This document shows, in pieces, positions 22,970 to 34,281 of a stretch of DNA of 64,000 bases. Under the pieces are notes generated by a model. It had not been told where the DNA came from and made no database searches. It worked only from the letters and a program-made list of their open reading frames with translations. This DNA is from Tamarix chinensis (taxonomy: Eukaryota > Streptophyta > Magnoliopsida > Caryophyllales > Tamaricaceae), in assembly GCA_030549775.1 (NCBI GenBank), contig CM060180.1:88115172-88179171 (forward strand), given 5' to 3'. How positions within the stretch are numbered: the stretch's first letter is position 1; each line of letters begins with the position of its first letter. The position numbers and the translations under genes are program-made.

Positions 22970-24120
22970 TGAAAAAAGGAAGGAAAAGAAGGTAGTGAGG
23001 GTAATAACATTAGAACATGTATTTTTTATATCATTACCACATATGAAATGTTTTCTTGAAAATTTATTTTACATATCTTTATTCACAACAAACATTATAC
23101 TAATTTATAAATTCAAATTACATAGAGATATGATGAAGCACACTATTGATATGGAGTTTAGCGATGAAGAAGGGAAGAGAGGACTTATTGTGATGAGATT
23201 CATAACGGACATCAGAAATAGAGGTGAACAATTACCATTGAGTTAGAATACATATAATCTTTCCATTAGCGAGTATGCTAACATGTTTCTAACATACATT
23301 TTACTTTTCACTTGTAATTGTCTTCCTATCTCCTACAACAATTGGAAGTAGGTTTCAAAAGGTCATAAGGAACATATTTAGTAAGAAGTGACTCCAAATG
23401 ATATGCTTTGTTTGTAATATTTTAATCTGCCACATATTACTAGTTTCAATATAATGAAATTGACATACACATTTATGTCTTACTTTATAAAGAGTCTTTA
23501 ATATCCTAAAGGTGAGGAAGAAATGCCTTCTTAGATATTATGGCAAATATATAAGAACATTTAGGGCATATTTGGAAAATAAAAAAATGTATGGAAAAAA
23601 GGATGGTGTTTTACACATGAAGGTCCCTATGTATTATGGGTTTATTGATCAAGAAAGTTGGGACAAACTCATTGCATATCATCTCTTATAGGAGTTTAAG
23701 GTATTTGTTGGCTGATAGTTAATATTTTTGATTAAGAATACACAAATTGATATTTAAATAATTGATTATACATATTTACCTTGAAGTATAGGAGAAAAGT
23801 GCCAAGAATAAAGAAATTGCAAAAAGGAATATTTACTACCATAATGTGGCTCGAAATGGAAATGTAGGCTTAGAAGATTAGTTGGTATGACCTTTTGAAT
23901 AATGTGTTCACATTATAATGTTTAAAGTGTTATACTCACATTACTAATATAATTGCTTATTTTAGAGTTACGACTCCAAGCCTAGGACAATGATCCATGT
24001 ACCTCATCTGTTAATATTAGTACATTATAGAAGGAGGCTAGAGTAGCAAAAGAAGAATATATCAACGAAGATGTACATAACTCTGCCAATAGAATTATAA
24101 GTTTGAAGCTATCCCTAACC
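22970..24120 (+). pseudogene. Ptta/En/Spm-type second CACTA protein remnant (PF03004-like)
   Basis: After a basic start around 22970, fragments in shifting frames follow the pattern of the second plant CACTA protein: LPISYNNWK.VSKGHKEHI (about 23325-23375; family SDW--VPKEYKD), YGKYIRTFRAYLENKKMYGK (about 23540-23600), then MYYGFIDQESWDKLIAYHL (about 23630-23690; family PPHV--DQW--LV-YW) and a lysine-rich stretch near 23800. These match in order, not in detail, so confidence is moderate. Confidence 0.6.
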
Positions 24121-24595
24121 GTAGTTATTTTTCGTAGAGTAAATAGATCATAATATTATGTTTATTTATATATTACAAGATGAAATTGAAATATCAAATG
24201 TTGTAAAGGGTTTATATCAATATATCATCGTGTCTCAATTAATAATAATTAAAGAACACCGAAGAAGATATAGGGTTTTATAGTTAGGGATTATGAGAAA
24301 AAGTATTTGTGTTCAATCCCATGGATCCCAAACACCCATAACCAAGTGGTTCTCCTAACACAAAAATGATATCAGGAATTTTAACGGGTGACAACAATAG
24401 AGAAAGATTTGGCATCCATCAAATATCAAAGGTTTTAGCCATCTAATGTAAGTAGCGTTAAAGACAGTTGTTAAGCTAATACATGTTTTTCTTCACCTCC
24501 CAAAATAAACATTTAAAACTATAAATTGATATATATGCAATGTATCAAGTGTCAACTCAATAATTGACAATAATTATATAATTTTCTTATAGGAT

Positions 24596-24913
24596 TTGCA
24601 AATGGTAGATAATGACATCTTAATTCTTTTAGTGAAAGGAAGGGTGCGCATCACTTATGGAACCAAAACACTAATGGTCTATTGGTCTATCTTGGCCCTA
24701 AATTGTAGGTCCATATGTATTGACATTCAAATAATTAGAGATGAAACCTTACCTTGTTACAAAGAAGGTGATAGGGCAACTACAGTATTGGAAGCTCATG
24801 GAAGCTTTGTGCCATGGCCCACAGATAGTATTTGTCTTAGAACTGAAGAGGTAATGCCATCCTCCATCCATGTTAACACAAACACATTACACACATTGTT
24901 TATACATTATTAA
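24596..24913 (+). pseudogene. CACTA ORF C-terminal segment upstream of the Ulp1-like region
   Basis: An open frame of 105 residues with RATTVLEAHGSFVPWPTDSI near its end. This resembles the L-EAVGSFV-WP segment that precedes the Ulp1-like protease domain in many plant CACTA proteins. The beginning of the frame probably starts inside a longer ancestral exon. It is followed by an AT-rich spacer and then the fragment at 25090. Confidence 0.5.
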
Positions 24914-25089
24914 TATATATATTGCATTGTGTTTATTACTATGAAATAAAGGATCGAAAAATAAGAAGGCACCTAATTTATAAGGAAATAAAATACTAAT
25001 AGAAGGAGAAAAACAAAAGAGGGCACTGAGAAAGGAAAGTGAGTCAAACAAGAAAAATCTGTAGCCCTAAAAGAGATCCCATATTTAGA

Positions 25090-25280
25090 GAATAACTAAT
25101 GTTTAAAAGAACCTTGCCAACCACCACCTTCTTTGGAACTATTGTATTTATCTACCCAAAACTACCTAGCTAATGATCTAATTATAATTGACTGTCTTGT
25201 TGAGTATGTTGGGAGGGAAAATGCCATGTACATGATATCGGCGGAGGTTATTAGTGAAATTTATAAGTCTGAATGGATGT
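25090..25280 (+). pseudogene. Ulp1-like region, left part, split by copia insertion
   Basis: The frame reads PPSLELLYLSTQNYLANDLI then IIDCLVEYVGRENAMYMISA, ending at SEIYKSEWM, where the copia element begins. The position between the VPWP segment and the C-terminal fragment near 28450 fits a C48/Ulp1-like protease exon. No catalytic residue is identifiable here. It continues after 27907 once the insert and one GATGT copy are removed. Confidence 0.4.
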
Positions 25281-25932
25281 TGTTGGAAAATATCCATGAT
25301 TACCTTAGTTTTGAGATCTAAAATAAAATCTTCAAAATCAAGAACACAAGCACTATGTAGAATAATAACAAATAAAAAGAAGAATTTACCAAACTTGAAT
25401 CTTTATTGCTATCCTTTCAAGCGATACAAAAATCAAGAACACTCTCCCCGAATTTTTATCCATACCAATTAACCAAGAACAACCCTCTTGATTAATTCAC
25501 TAATTTCCGGAACCCCATTTCCAATTGAAAATTTCCTAGATCTACTCTCTAGATCTATCGCACACCCCCAAGTTGTATTGTGCATATGCCTCACTTTTTA
25601 TATCTCTCGACTCTATACAAAAGAGTCTTTAAATAGGCTTTAGAAAAAAAAACCTATAACTAAATGTGAAGCATTACAAACCTAAGGATGAAAAACAACC
25701 ATAAAGTTTTGTAAAAATAACAGACGAAAACAATCAATACCTTTAGTAAAAGGCCTTAAATGTCAATTAACACTCTAATTGACTATACCATCCATTTCCT
25801 AATGACCAATTAAATTTTTCATAAATGTATTAATTGACCATACACCTTCCTTGGGTTACGCACACCATCCTCCACTCTAGGTCTTTCCTAACCTCCATCA
25901 CATTTATTTGAACCCCGGTTTGAAAACCAACA
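25281..25932 (-). repeat. 3' LTR of the short copia element
   Basis: Begins TGTTGGAAAATATCC and ends GGTTTGAAAACCAACA, giving TGTTGG...CCAACA inverted termini. As the element is minus-strand, this is the downstream LTR. The polypurine tract lies immediately to its right (25933-25949; minus strand GAAGGGGAGGTT). Confidence 0.92.
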
Positions 25933-26049
25933 AACCTCCCCTTCAAGCCATATGTGACCGCATTCATAATCAAGTCATATGATCATGGCATCGTTCTTCA
26001 CCACACAATGTCTCCCCTTGAGCCAATGTCCCTGCAATGCTGCTTCCTG

Positions 26050-26450
26050 CAAGCTTGAAGAGATTCCCTTTGTTATTTGTTCCTCTCAAGATCACCTTCC
26101 TCGTTTAGTGACCTTCATCCATCCAGACTTCATATGAATAGCATAACCCAAGCTATCCAATCGTCCCAAAGATATCAGATTTCCACCAAGTTTCAGAACA
26201 TGGCTCACATCTTCTAGCTTCCTCACTCTCCCATCATGGGTCTTGATCTCAATCTCACTGGTTCCTTCAACTTTGACCTCATCTCCGTTGGCCAAAGAAA
26301 CAGACATCCCATCACATGCCTCCAGGGACTTGAACCAATCCTCCTAGCAACATACATATTGGGAACATCCTGAATCCAGGATCCAAATCTCTTTCCATGC
26401 ATCCATCCCATACACCAAGAGAACATCAACATTATCATCCTCATCTATAG
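26050..26450 (-). pseudogene. Copia retropepsin and start of the pre-integrase segment
   Basis: The minus-strand frame holds WILDSGCSQYVC near 26380, so the DSG active site is intact. It continues in-family with CDGMSVSLANGDEVKVEG, HDGRVRKLEDVSHV and NLISLGRLDSLGYAIH (26092-26307), then degrades through GNLFKLAGSSIAGTLAQGE, the beginning of the gag-pre-integrase segment. The sequence then runs straight into the polypurine tract, so the rest of pol was deleted or never present. A stop after CSQYVC splits the frame. Confidence 0.8.
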
Positions 26451-26475
26451 CAACTCCTGCACAATCCATCTCCTT

Positions 26476-27203
26476 CTAGTCTTTCCTGTAATCCGGACGC
26501 TTACTCCTAAAATGCCCCACCTTGTTATAATGAAAGCACCTGATATTCGGGTTAGAATTTTTCTTACCCTTGGAGCGCCCTCCTGCATATAGACTGGATC
26601 CATCTCTAGAAGTAGATCCCCCTTGTCCTGCCAATTTTTCTGACTCAAGCAAAACCAAAATTGTTTCTTCCAAAGAAAGCGTCTTCTTCGCTATCAATAG
26701 GCTAGTCACCATTGGACCAAACCTCTTTTGAAGAGAAGCTAATAACATGATTGCCTGATCCGCATCCTTAAAGGATTCATCTAAACTCTTCAATTGGGTG
26801 ATCAGCCTATTGAATATATTCACATAATCTTGTAGGTTGCCTTCATCTACCATCTCGAGCGAAAAAATATCCTTCATTAAGAACAATTTGTTGGCTAGTG
26901 ACTTCGACCCATACGTCTTTGCTAGCTTTCCCATAATTCTTTCGGACTCATCTCCTCAAGAAAGTTGTACTTGACTTCAAGAGCAAGGGCCAATTGGATC
27001 GTATTAGTTGCATGCAGCTTCATATCCTCCCACTTGAAATCATCCACATCTGTGGGTTTCTTATCATTCAGGGTAGCGTGCAGTCCCTGTTGGATAAGAA
27101 CATCTTTGATCATACTCTTCCATAGTGCAAAATTGTTCCTCCCATCAAACAATTCCATCACTAAATTCCCTCCTCCCAAGATCTTGTCCATTTTCAATCT
27201 CAC
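26476..27203 (-). pseudogene. Copia gag (UBN2/DUF4219 type) with broken zinc knuckle and one frameshift
   Basis: Residues from 27203 read like the copia gag N-terminus: ELFDGRNNFALWKSMIKDVL then SPKELWES. A frameshift near 26925-26934 moves the frame to GKLAKTYGSKSLANKLFLMK, and it continues through EGNLQDYVNIFNRLITQLKS to a knuckle reading CFHYNKVGHFRSKRPDY. The family knuckle is C-x2-C-x4-H-x4-C; here the second Cys is Tyr and the fourth is Arg, so it cannot bind zinc normally. Gag forms the particle that packages element RNA. Confidence 0.88.
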
Positions 27204-27236
27204 TCAAACCAGCAGATAGATCTGACACAAACCTCA

Positions 27237-27248
27237 GCTCTAATACCA
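27237..27248 (-). promoter_or_regulatory. Primer-binding site (initiator Met tRNA) of the copia element
   Basis: On the minus strand it reads TGGTATTAGAGC, one C-to-T change from the canonical TGGTATCAGAGC. It starts two bases after the 5' LTR end. Reverse transcription would be primed here by tRNA-iMet. Confidence 0.88.
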
Positions 27249-27250
27249 CT

Positions 27251-27902
27251 TGTTGGGAAATATCTGTGATTACCTTTTTTTTGAGATCTAAAATAAAATC
27301 TTCAAAACCAAGAACACAAGCACTATGCAAAATAATAACAAATCCAAGAAGAATTTACCAAACTTGAATCTTTATTGCTATCCTTTTAAGCGATACAAGA
27401 ATCAAGAACACTCTCCCCGTATTTTTATCCTTACCAATTAACCAAGAACAACCCTCTTGATTAATTCACTCAATTCCAGAACCCCATTTCCAATTGAAAA
27501 TTTCCTAGATCTACTCTCTAGATCTATCGCACACCCCCAAGTTGTATTGTGCATATGCCTCACTTTTCATATCTCTCGACTCTATACAAAAGAGCCTTTA
27601 AATAGGCTTTAGAAAAAAAACCTATAACTAAATGTGAAGCATTACAAACCTAAGGATGAAAAACAGCCATAGAGTTTTGTAAAAATAACGGACGAAAACA
27701 ATCAATACCTTTAGTAAAAGGCCTTAAATGTCAATTAACACTCTAATTGACTATACCATCCATTTCCTAATGACCAATTAAACATTTTTCATAAATGTAT
27801 TAATTGACCATACACCTTCCTTAGGTTACGAACACCATCCTCCACTCTAGGTCTTTCCTAACCTCCATCACATTTATTTGAACCCCGGTTTGAAAACCAA
27901 CA
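27251..27902 (-). repeat. 5' LTR of the short copia element
   Basis: Direct repeat of 25281-25932, same length, starting TGTTGGGAAATATC and ending AAACCAACA. It should carry the element's promoter, read toward lower coordinates. Differences from the other LTR are scattered substitutions plus a few 1-2 base indels. Confidence 0.92.
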
Positions 27903-28520
27903 GATGTTAATAACAAACATGACTATATATATTAAGTGAGTATTATTTCATATCGTATATTTTAACACTTTTTGTTGAATTATATAATTATTTGAGTTAT
28001 TAGTTTTTAATAAATATGAATTCTTATTGCCATCCATTGGTTCATGGTTAGCCGGGTTATGGTAGAGGGGATGATTTCCTCTACTATATTTCTGTGTCTA
28101 TACTACCTATCTGATCGTACTAAAATCAATGAAGGTAGATATATAAACTATGTGGCAGATTGTATCTTTAGCAAGGGGTATGACAACATTGCATCAATGA
28201 AGGTATTTTATTTCAATTTCAATTAATATCTAAAACAACAACAAAATAACTAAATTCATTTTACATTGTCCAAAACAACAAAATGGTAGTGATTGTAGAT
28301 ACTATGTGAACATAGATCCAATCCATGTATGATTCTTTTTCCATATTTTTTCATCATATAGTTAATATATGATATATTTATTATTAATATATATAACCAA
28401 ATGGTTGAGTCATATAAATTTGTAGTTTTTAAACAATGAGCACACATGAAGCTAGAAATATACTGATAAGGAAATTGATGAAGTTAGAGATGAATGGGAT
28501 AATTTCATGCGCTCACATAC
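27903..28520 (+). pseudogene. Ulp1-like (C48) region of CACTA, right part
   Basis: After the insert the frames resume with fragments such as YLSDRTKINEGRYINYVADC (28090-28160) and, near 28450-28500, KYTDKEIDEVRDEWDNFM. The latter resembles the Y--EEID-VR-EWA-F tail that closes Ulp1-like proteins of plant CACTA elements. The catalytic His/Asp/Cys region is not recognisable. The assignment rests on position and this tail. Confidence 0.45.
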
Positions 28521-29339
28521 TTAGTATTAGTGATCTGTGTACATGAATGTTAGGTTTGTATCCGTTATAACTTATGTTCTTTTATATAAATATATGCACG
28601 ATTAAGTTGCTGCTACATATATATACAAATTTCATATATTATAGTATATAGCTACCAACTTTGAGTTTGGAATTGTAGACACGAGAACTTTAAATATGGA
28701 GTGTATAGAGCTATTAAACTTGTGGTATGTCTATGAATTTCCATATTTATTGGTAGTGTTTTGCTGATTGCTGATATGGTAAATATTTGAGCATATATTT
28801 ATGTATGTGGGCTAGAACAATCTGCATAATATATATATAATATTATTTTAATAAATGTTTTAGTAAAAACCATTAGTAAAACAACATTCAACAATAGTTA
28901 TAATAAATAACCATATCCATGACGTTCTTTATAATAATTGTTATATCAAATAACCATTGACAAAACCACAAGTTTTAATAACTATTAAAAAAACATCAGA
29001 TTTTAATAATGATTTTATCTGATAACTATAATATCCCAAAATTTTAAAATGTAATAATTTAATAAATAGTCTTTATTTGGGATAAATTAACTTTTCAATT
29101 TATTTAATTAATCATTTCGTGGATTTTTGAGTATATAAAAATGGATATGAATATTTAATAAATTAAAATAAATATCTTGTTATTTTATCATAATCATTTA
29201 TTTAAATAATTTTTCAAACAAATATTTTTTCTAAATTTAACCTTTTTCAACCAATATATTAAATTATTAAATTAATTTAGCTGTCAAAAATATTACATTT
29301 TATTATTCCAAAAATTATTTTATTTTATTTCTCCCAATT

Positions 29340-30490
29340 TTCAATTTTCCTTTTTCTTCCTTTTTCTTTCTTTTTCCTTTACTTCTTTCTCCTTTGGGCT
29401 GCTAGGAATGTGGCCTTTCTCCCACACCCCTCACACTGGGCCATTGGCCCATCTCCTTCCCCTCATTCTTCTATTCTTGTGTCTACTCAGCCCTCCTTTC
29501 CCTTCTTTCTTTTTTATCTTCCTTCTCCCCCCGACTTGGCCAGCCCAATCTTTCTCTTCTTTCTCCCCCTCCCCTCGCGCACGGGCTGGCCCACTCCTCT
29601 TTTTCTCCATTGCCCGACAAGTCTTCTCTCTTCCTCTTCCTCTTCTTTCTCTTCTTCTTCGACATCGACCTTACACCAAGGCAGTCTTCTACACTGCCTT
29701 CTGCAACTCTAGCCTACAACTGCCACCTTTACTAATTTCCCTTTGTAGCTGCCACCCTACTCTCTCCCTCATCCTTTTCTTCCCATTTTCTGACCAAACC
29801 ATCCCCTACACTATTTTTTCCCTTCTTCTTCTCCTTTTTCTACTACCCTACGAGTCACCTTCCTTCACCCTACCTAATCGGCTACACCTACCCTCTCCCA
29901 CCCTTCCTTTTTCCTCTCCTTGACCTCCCATCTCTACCTTGTTCGAGCTACTTTCTCCCTCTCCCGACCTCTTCTTCTCCCTTTCTTCTCCTCTCCTTTC
30001 CTTCCCTTGGTTTTCTCCACCACCCTTGATTGCTCCTACCACCCCCTACTACCCCGCTCCACCAAGCCACCCCTTTGAGCCCTTGCAGCCACCCTCCTTC
30101 CTCTTCTTTTTCTTCCCCCCTTCTTAGCCCCACCCTACACCACCACTGTTCTGCCTCTTCTACCTCCTCTTAAGCCACCAATCTACTCCTTTCAACTCCT
30201 CTACCACCCTACATCATTCTTTGGCTGAAACCTAACCCTACAACCCCTTATTTTCCTTCTTCATTTCGCTTCCTTCTTCTCCTTTGTCACCTCTGCAACC
30301 CACTTTGTAGTCATTGGCCACCGCCTCTACCACCAACAATCCATCCCTAACCACCACCTACACCCCCACTCCACCCTTGCACCCATCTATTGCCCTAATT
30401 CCCCTCCACCTGCCCTCCTCTTAACCCTCAAAACCCCAACCTGAACCAACAACCCTCCTTTCCCCTATTCCCTCCTTCGACCCCTTCCTA
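29340..30490 (+). repeat. Pyrimidine tract of giant LTR copy C
   Basis: About 1.15 kb dominated by C and T, aligned in order with copy A's tract, including the shared CTTTGGTTGAAACC/CTTTGGCTGAAACC step and the tail CATGCAGCTCA(C/T). The GC-rich frames inside encode only low-complexity peptides. Confidence 0.8.
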
Positions 30491-31189
30491 CTTCATTTCT
30501 ACATGCAGCTCACACTACATGAGCAGCGTAAGCCTTGCTTTATTTTTTAGCCCAAATCTTATTAGTTTCAAGGTATAAAAATAGTTAATGTTAGTATATA
30601 TTTAATTAAGCTTTTGATAAAAAAAACTTTTCCTTTGATTTTCTTCTTTTATTATTCTAATTCTTGATATTTTTTTAAGGGATTATTTTTACTAATCAAA
30701 GCTTAAGCCTTTAATCGAGGTATTGGTAAGGTTTGATTTTTACTGAAAATAAGATAACCGTTAAACCTTACTATATTGTATGGATATACGTATGCTAGCA
30801 CAATAGGGTTTTTAATATGTTTATATGCATGATATATGTGTTGTTGAGTATAAGGTATTTAGTGGCATGTGTTGATTGATAAAAAGGAAAGCATGTTAAT
30901 TTATTCATCATGTGTAGACATAATGCTTGAGGAAGGAGCTTTGTTATTAATAAAAATGTTAAGTTCTTATATATGATATGTTTTGCTAATGTAGCCATTT
31001 GTTGCATAAATATTGTTATTATGGGCCCTAGGGGTATTTTAGTAATATTTCTTGCATAAGAGTGTGGCCTAAATATGTGTAGGTGCTAATATGTGTTAAT
31101 GATAATTAATTATAGTTGGTGGAGTTGAATAATGGGTATGGTGCATTAATATTGATATTTTATGTGATGAGGGTATTTTAGTAGAAGTG

Positions 31190-32300
31190 GTATAATAAGG
31201 GCAAATGGTAGACTATAAGAGTAAAGGGGGTAAAATGGTAAAAGGACAATGAAGGAGGGTATTTTAGTAATTTCCATGAAAAGGGGATAACTTGGTAATT
31301 TTTGGGTGTAACAAAGTATTTTGTTTAACTAAATATAATGGAAAGGGTAAAATGGTAATTTTATAAAGAAAAAGAGTGTTTTGGTACATTGGTGTAAAGG
31401 AAGGGAATTTTGGTAATTTAATAAAGCAGAAGTGTAAAATGGTAATTTGGTACAAAGGACGAGTATTTTGGTAATTATATAAAGTAAATGGGTAAAATGG
31501 TAAATTAGCGTAAATGAAGGGAATTTTGGTAATTATGTAAAGTAAAGGGGTAAAATGGTAATTTGGTATAAAGGAAGGTATTTTGGTAATTATGAAATGT
31601 AAAAGGGTAAAATGGTAATTTGGTGTAAAGGAATGGCCTTTTGGTAGTTATGTAAAGCAAAGGGATAAAATGGTAATTTTGTATAAAGGAAAGGATGTTC
31701 TAGCAATTTACATAAAGAGGGGGAAAATGATAATTATAATAATGAAGAAGGGAAATTTGGTAAATTACCCATTTAAAAGGGGTATTTTGGTATTTATAAT
31801 AATAAAGAAGGGTAAAATAGTAATTATAATAATAAAGAAGGGAAAAGGGTAATTATAATAATGGAGAAGGGTAATTTGGTAATTTAACTAATTGAAAAGG
31901 CAATTTGGTAATTATAATAATGGAGAAGGGCAATTTGGTAATCTAATCAATCAAATGGAAAATCTGAGAAGTGTAGCAAATATAAAGGGTGATTGGTGAC
32001 TTAGTGAGCCTAAGGGTAATTTCATAATTTAGATAAGTATAAAGGGTAATATGGTAATCTAACCCACTAGAAGGGTAAATTGGTAACTTAACAAGTATAA
32101 GGGGTAGAGTTGATAATTTAATAAGTATGGAGGATAATTTAGTAACTTAACAAGGGTAAGGGGCAATTTGGTAATTATGTAATATGAAGGGTAATTAGTA
32201 ATTTTGCAAGTAAAGAGGGATGACTTAATAATTTTACAAGCAAGGAAAATTTTGGTAATTTTGTAGAAATGATAGGGGTAAATTAGTAACTTGTATTCAA
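31190..32300 (+). repeat. GGTAATTTTG minisatellite in LTR copy C
   Basis: Irregular tandem units such as AAAGGGGTAAAATGGTAAT and GGAATTTTGGTAATTATG, with periods of about 35-60 bases. Towards its right end it uses AAGGGTAATTTGGTAACTTA-like units as copy A does. Plus-strand C is nearly absent. Confidence 0.85.
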
Positions 32301-33229
32301 CATGTCAATGGATTAACAAAGTTTCATAATAAGGCTCAAATAACATTGAATAGCAAGATAAGAGTATTTGACAAATTATTAAATATCACAAGAACATGGC
32401 CTAACCTGGGATTGGATGGATAATTAAGGTTTGTGGTATGGTATTATTCTTATATTATTGAAGGAGGTGTCTTAATCATTAATCGTGCAAGGTATTGGGT
32501 GTTGGGTGTGAATTGATGGCAAATTAGGGTTATGTGTGCCATGATCCTTTGATGCGAACTCACCAGACTCTAAGACCGTAATGTGATTATGATATGATAA
32601 CTCCTATGGCATGTAACAAATGAAAACGAATCCTGAATTGGAATTGGATGAGATAATGATAGCCCTAGTGACTCCTTTAGGTTATCATGGATAATTATAT
32701 GAATAAGGATTACTTAATGATATCAGAAACAAATGGAAGTGAATAAGTATGTAGTTATTGTGCTTCTCGTAGTCACCTTAATTAAGGCACTAATAATTAA
32801 AGTGGAAGACCTCAAGACTGGGAATGGTGGCTCTTTAGGGGTCGCTACCATAAATACATGGTTTAACCCATGATTATTCTAGTATTTACTAGTGTGCCTT
32901 AATGCCCCAACCATGCCCTACATCTTACTCTATCTAACTGTACAGACCTATTTTGAGGGTTTGCATACTTATGGATTAGGTGTTCTTGTTGGAAGGGTAC
33001 TTCGTAGCTTGTATGCACCAGTATGACCAGGGTACCTTTGTGTCCCTAGATTGATGGTTGAATGGTACTTAATAGCTTGTATGTACTAGTATGACCAGTG
33101 TACCTTAGTGTTTTTGGGTTCTTGATCTCCCCTAGAGTCAAATAAAAGGAACTATTGTGCTAATTAAAATGGAAAACACTAATCAAGAAAGTGAAAGATG
33201 ATTGAGCTAAGCCTAGATGGATTATATCA

Positions 33230-33545
33230 TGTGTACCGGTTCACAAGTTATAATAGTGGCCTAGGAGTGCTTTTTCCCTGGAAGATGTATATGTATATTC
33301 TGATCCACTACCTATAATATTGGGGGTCCTGATCTCAATAAACTAAATCTTAGATGTGAATAAATCTTGAAAAAATACTAATCATTTATAGTATAACACC
33401 ATGTGAATCGAAGTTAGACCTATCCACAGGTAATAATAGTGGCTAGGAGCCTTCTACCCTAGAGATCAGTCCACCAGTGAAGAATAGTGGTCAAGTGCAT
33501 GTTACCCTGTGTATTTCCGATCCACCGGCTATAATAGTGGGGTTC
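33230..33545 (+). repeat. CCAC...GTGG mini-palindrome array, copy C (5 units)
   Basis: Five units, the last being GATCCACCGGCTATAATAGTGGGG. The second unit (CCACTACCTATAATATTGGGG) is followed by CCTGATCTCAATAAAC, the CTCAATAAA block. Two units have a damaged arm. Confidence 0.75.
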
Positions 33546-33838
33546 CTGCACTCACATAGATATATTTCAAGATGATGATTGAGTAATAATAATCATTAAT
33601 AGTTGAAGACCAAAAGTATTGATTCTCTTTATGATCTATTGATATGACTTGATTTGGCTTTAGTTCTTGTCCCCGCTTCGGTATGTGATGGCTTTGTAAG
33701 TACATGAATTTTGTGTTATGTATCTCTCATTGTATGTGGTATCACCTTTTGTATTACTCCACATGTTATCTCCCTATATGGTTTTTGTATTATGTATTAC
33801 ATACGAGCCTGCCATCTATTCTAGTTTAAAGGGTTACT

Positions 33839-33854
33839 CGGTACTATAGTATTG
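33839..33854 (+). other. Short hairpin in LTR copy C
   Basis: CGGTACTATAGTATTG corresponds to CAGTACCATAGTACTG of copy A. The stem CGGTAC/GTATTG still closes in RNA through two G-U pairs, with loop TATA. It is followed by AAGGGTTCC as in A. Confidence 0.5.
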
Positions 33855-34126
33855 AAGGGTTCCATTTGTGGGCCCTTACCTATTCAATGGCCAATGTCCT
33901 TTGCAGGTTCATCGCAAGGGATATTCAAGTGGGTATCGGGTAAGAGCGTAAGGATCATTCACGAATAATTCAAAGTTTTCCCTATTAACTTTTATTCTTT
34001 TATAAAATGATCTTTGTTATTGTATCCACCAGTAGTGGGTTTTATTCTTGTAAAGTGTTTATCATGCTATACTAATTGAAATAAAGTCTGATTTTGAGGA
34101 AATTGTATTTTGATATTTTAGCCTTA

Positions 34127-34176
34127 GCATTTGGTACTGGAACGGTAGGAGAAAACAGGTCTTGTACTATGTATGG
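34127..34176 (+). other. Long terminal hairpin of LTR copy C
   Basis: GCATTTGGTACTGGAACGG faces CTTGTACTATGTATGGC, about 100 bases before the LTR end. Pairing is weaker than in A because of C-to-T type changes, but position and flanking GGCGGTAATATCCCC are conserved. Confidence 0.5.
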
Positions 34177-34281
34177 CGGTAATATCCCCAAAATACATAA
34201 TTTGGGTTTTCTTTGCTTCTGCCATTCTCTTAAAATAAAATGAAAATTTTTAGTAGTAAACTTTGGAGGTGTTACAATAAC

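Larger units (their letters stand above)
25281..27902 (-). mobile_element. Short Ty1/copia-type LTR element carrying only gag and protease (TR-GAG-like)
   Basis: Two direct LTRs of 652 bp (25281-25932 and 27251-27902) flank a 1318-bp interior. The element is bordered by perfect 5-bp duplications GATGT (25276-25280 and 27903-27907). On the minus strand come a primer-binding site complementary to initiator Met tRNA, gag with a zinc knuckle, a retropepsin and the start of the pre-integrase segment, then directly the polypurine tract. Integrase and reverse transcriptase are absent. By hand count the LTRs differ at roughly 26 positions (about 96% identity), so the insertion is fairly recent compared with its host CACTA element. 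Confidence 0.92.
29027..34276 (+). mobile_element. Giant solo LTR, copy C (5250 bp, minisatellite subtype), TSD ATAAC
   Basis: Starts TATAATATCCCAAAATTTT, the family TGTAACACCCCAAAATTTT with transitions, and ends GGAGGTGTTACA. It is flanked by perfect 5-bp duplications ATAAC at 29022-29026 and 34277-34281. Between them lie all the family modules and no gag or pol, so this is a complete solo LTR, presumably left by recombination between two LTRs. It lies inside the right subterminal region of the CACTA element, with CACTA-type motifs on both sides, so it is younger than the CACTA. At 5.25 kb it is at the extreme of known plant LTR lengths. Confidence 0.9.

Noticed and set aside
29408..30127. 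171-codon and other ORFs in copy C
   Set aside because: Same compositional effect in the pyrimidine tract of copy C.
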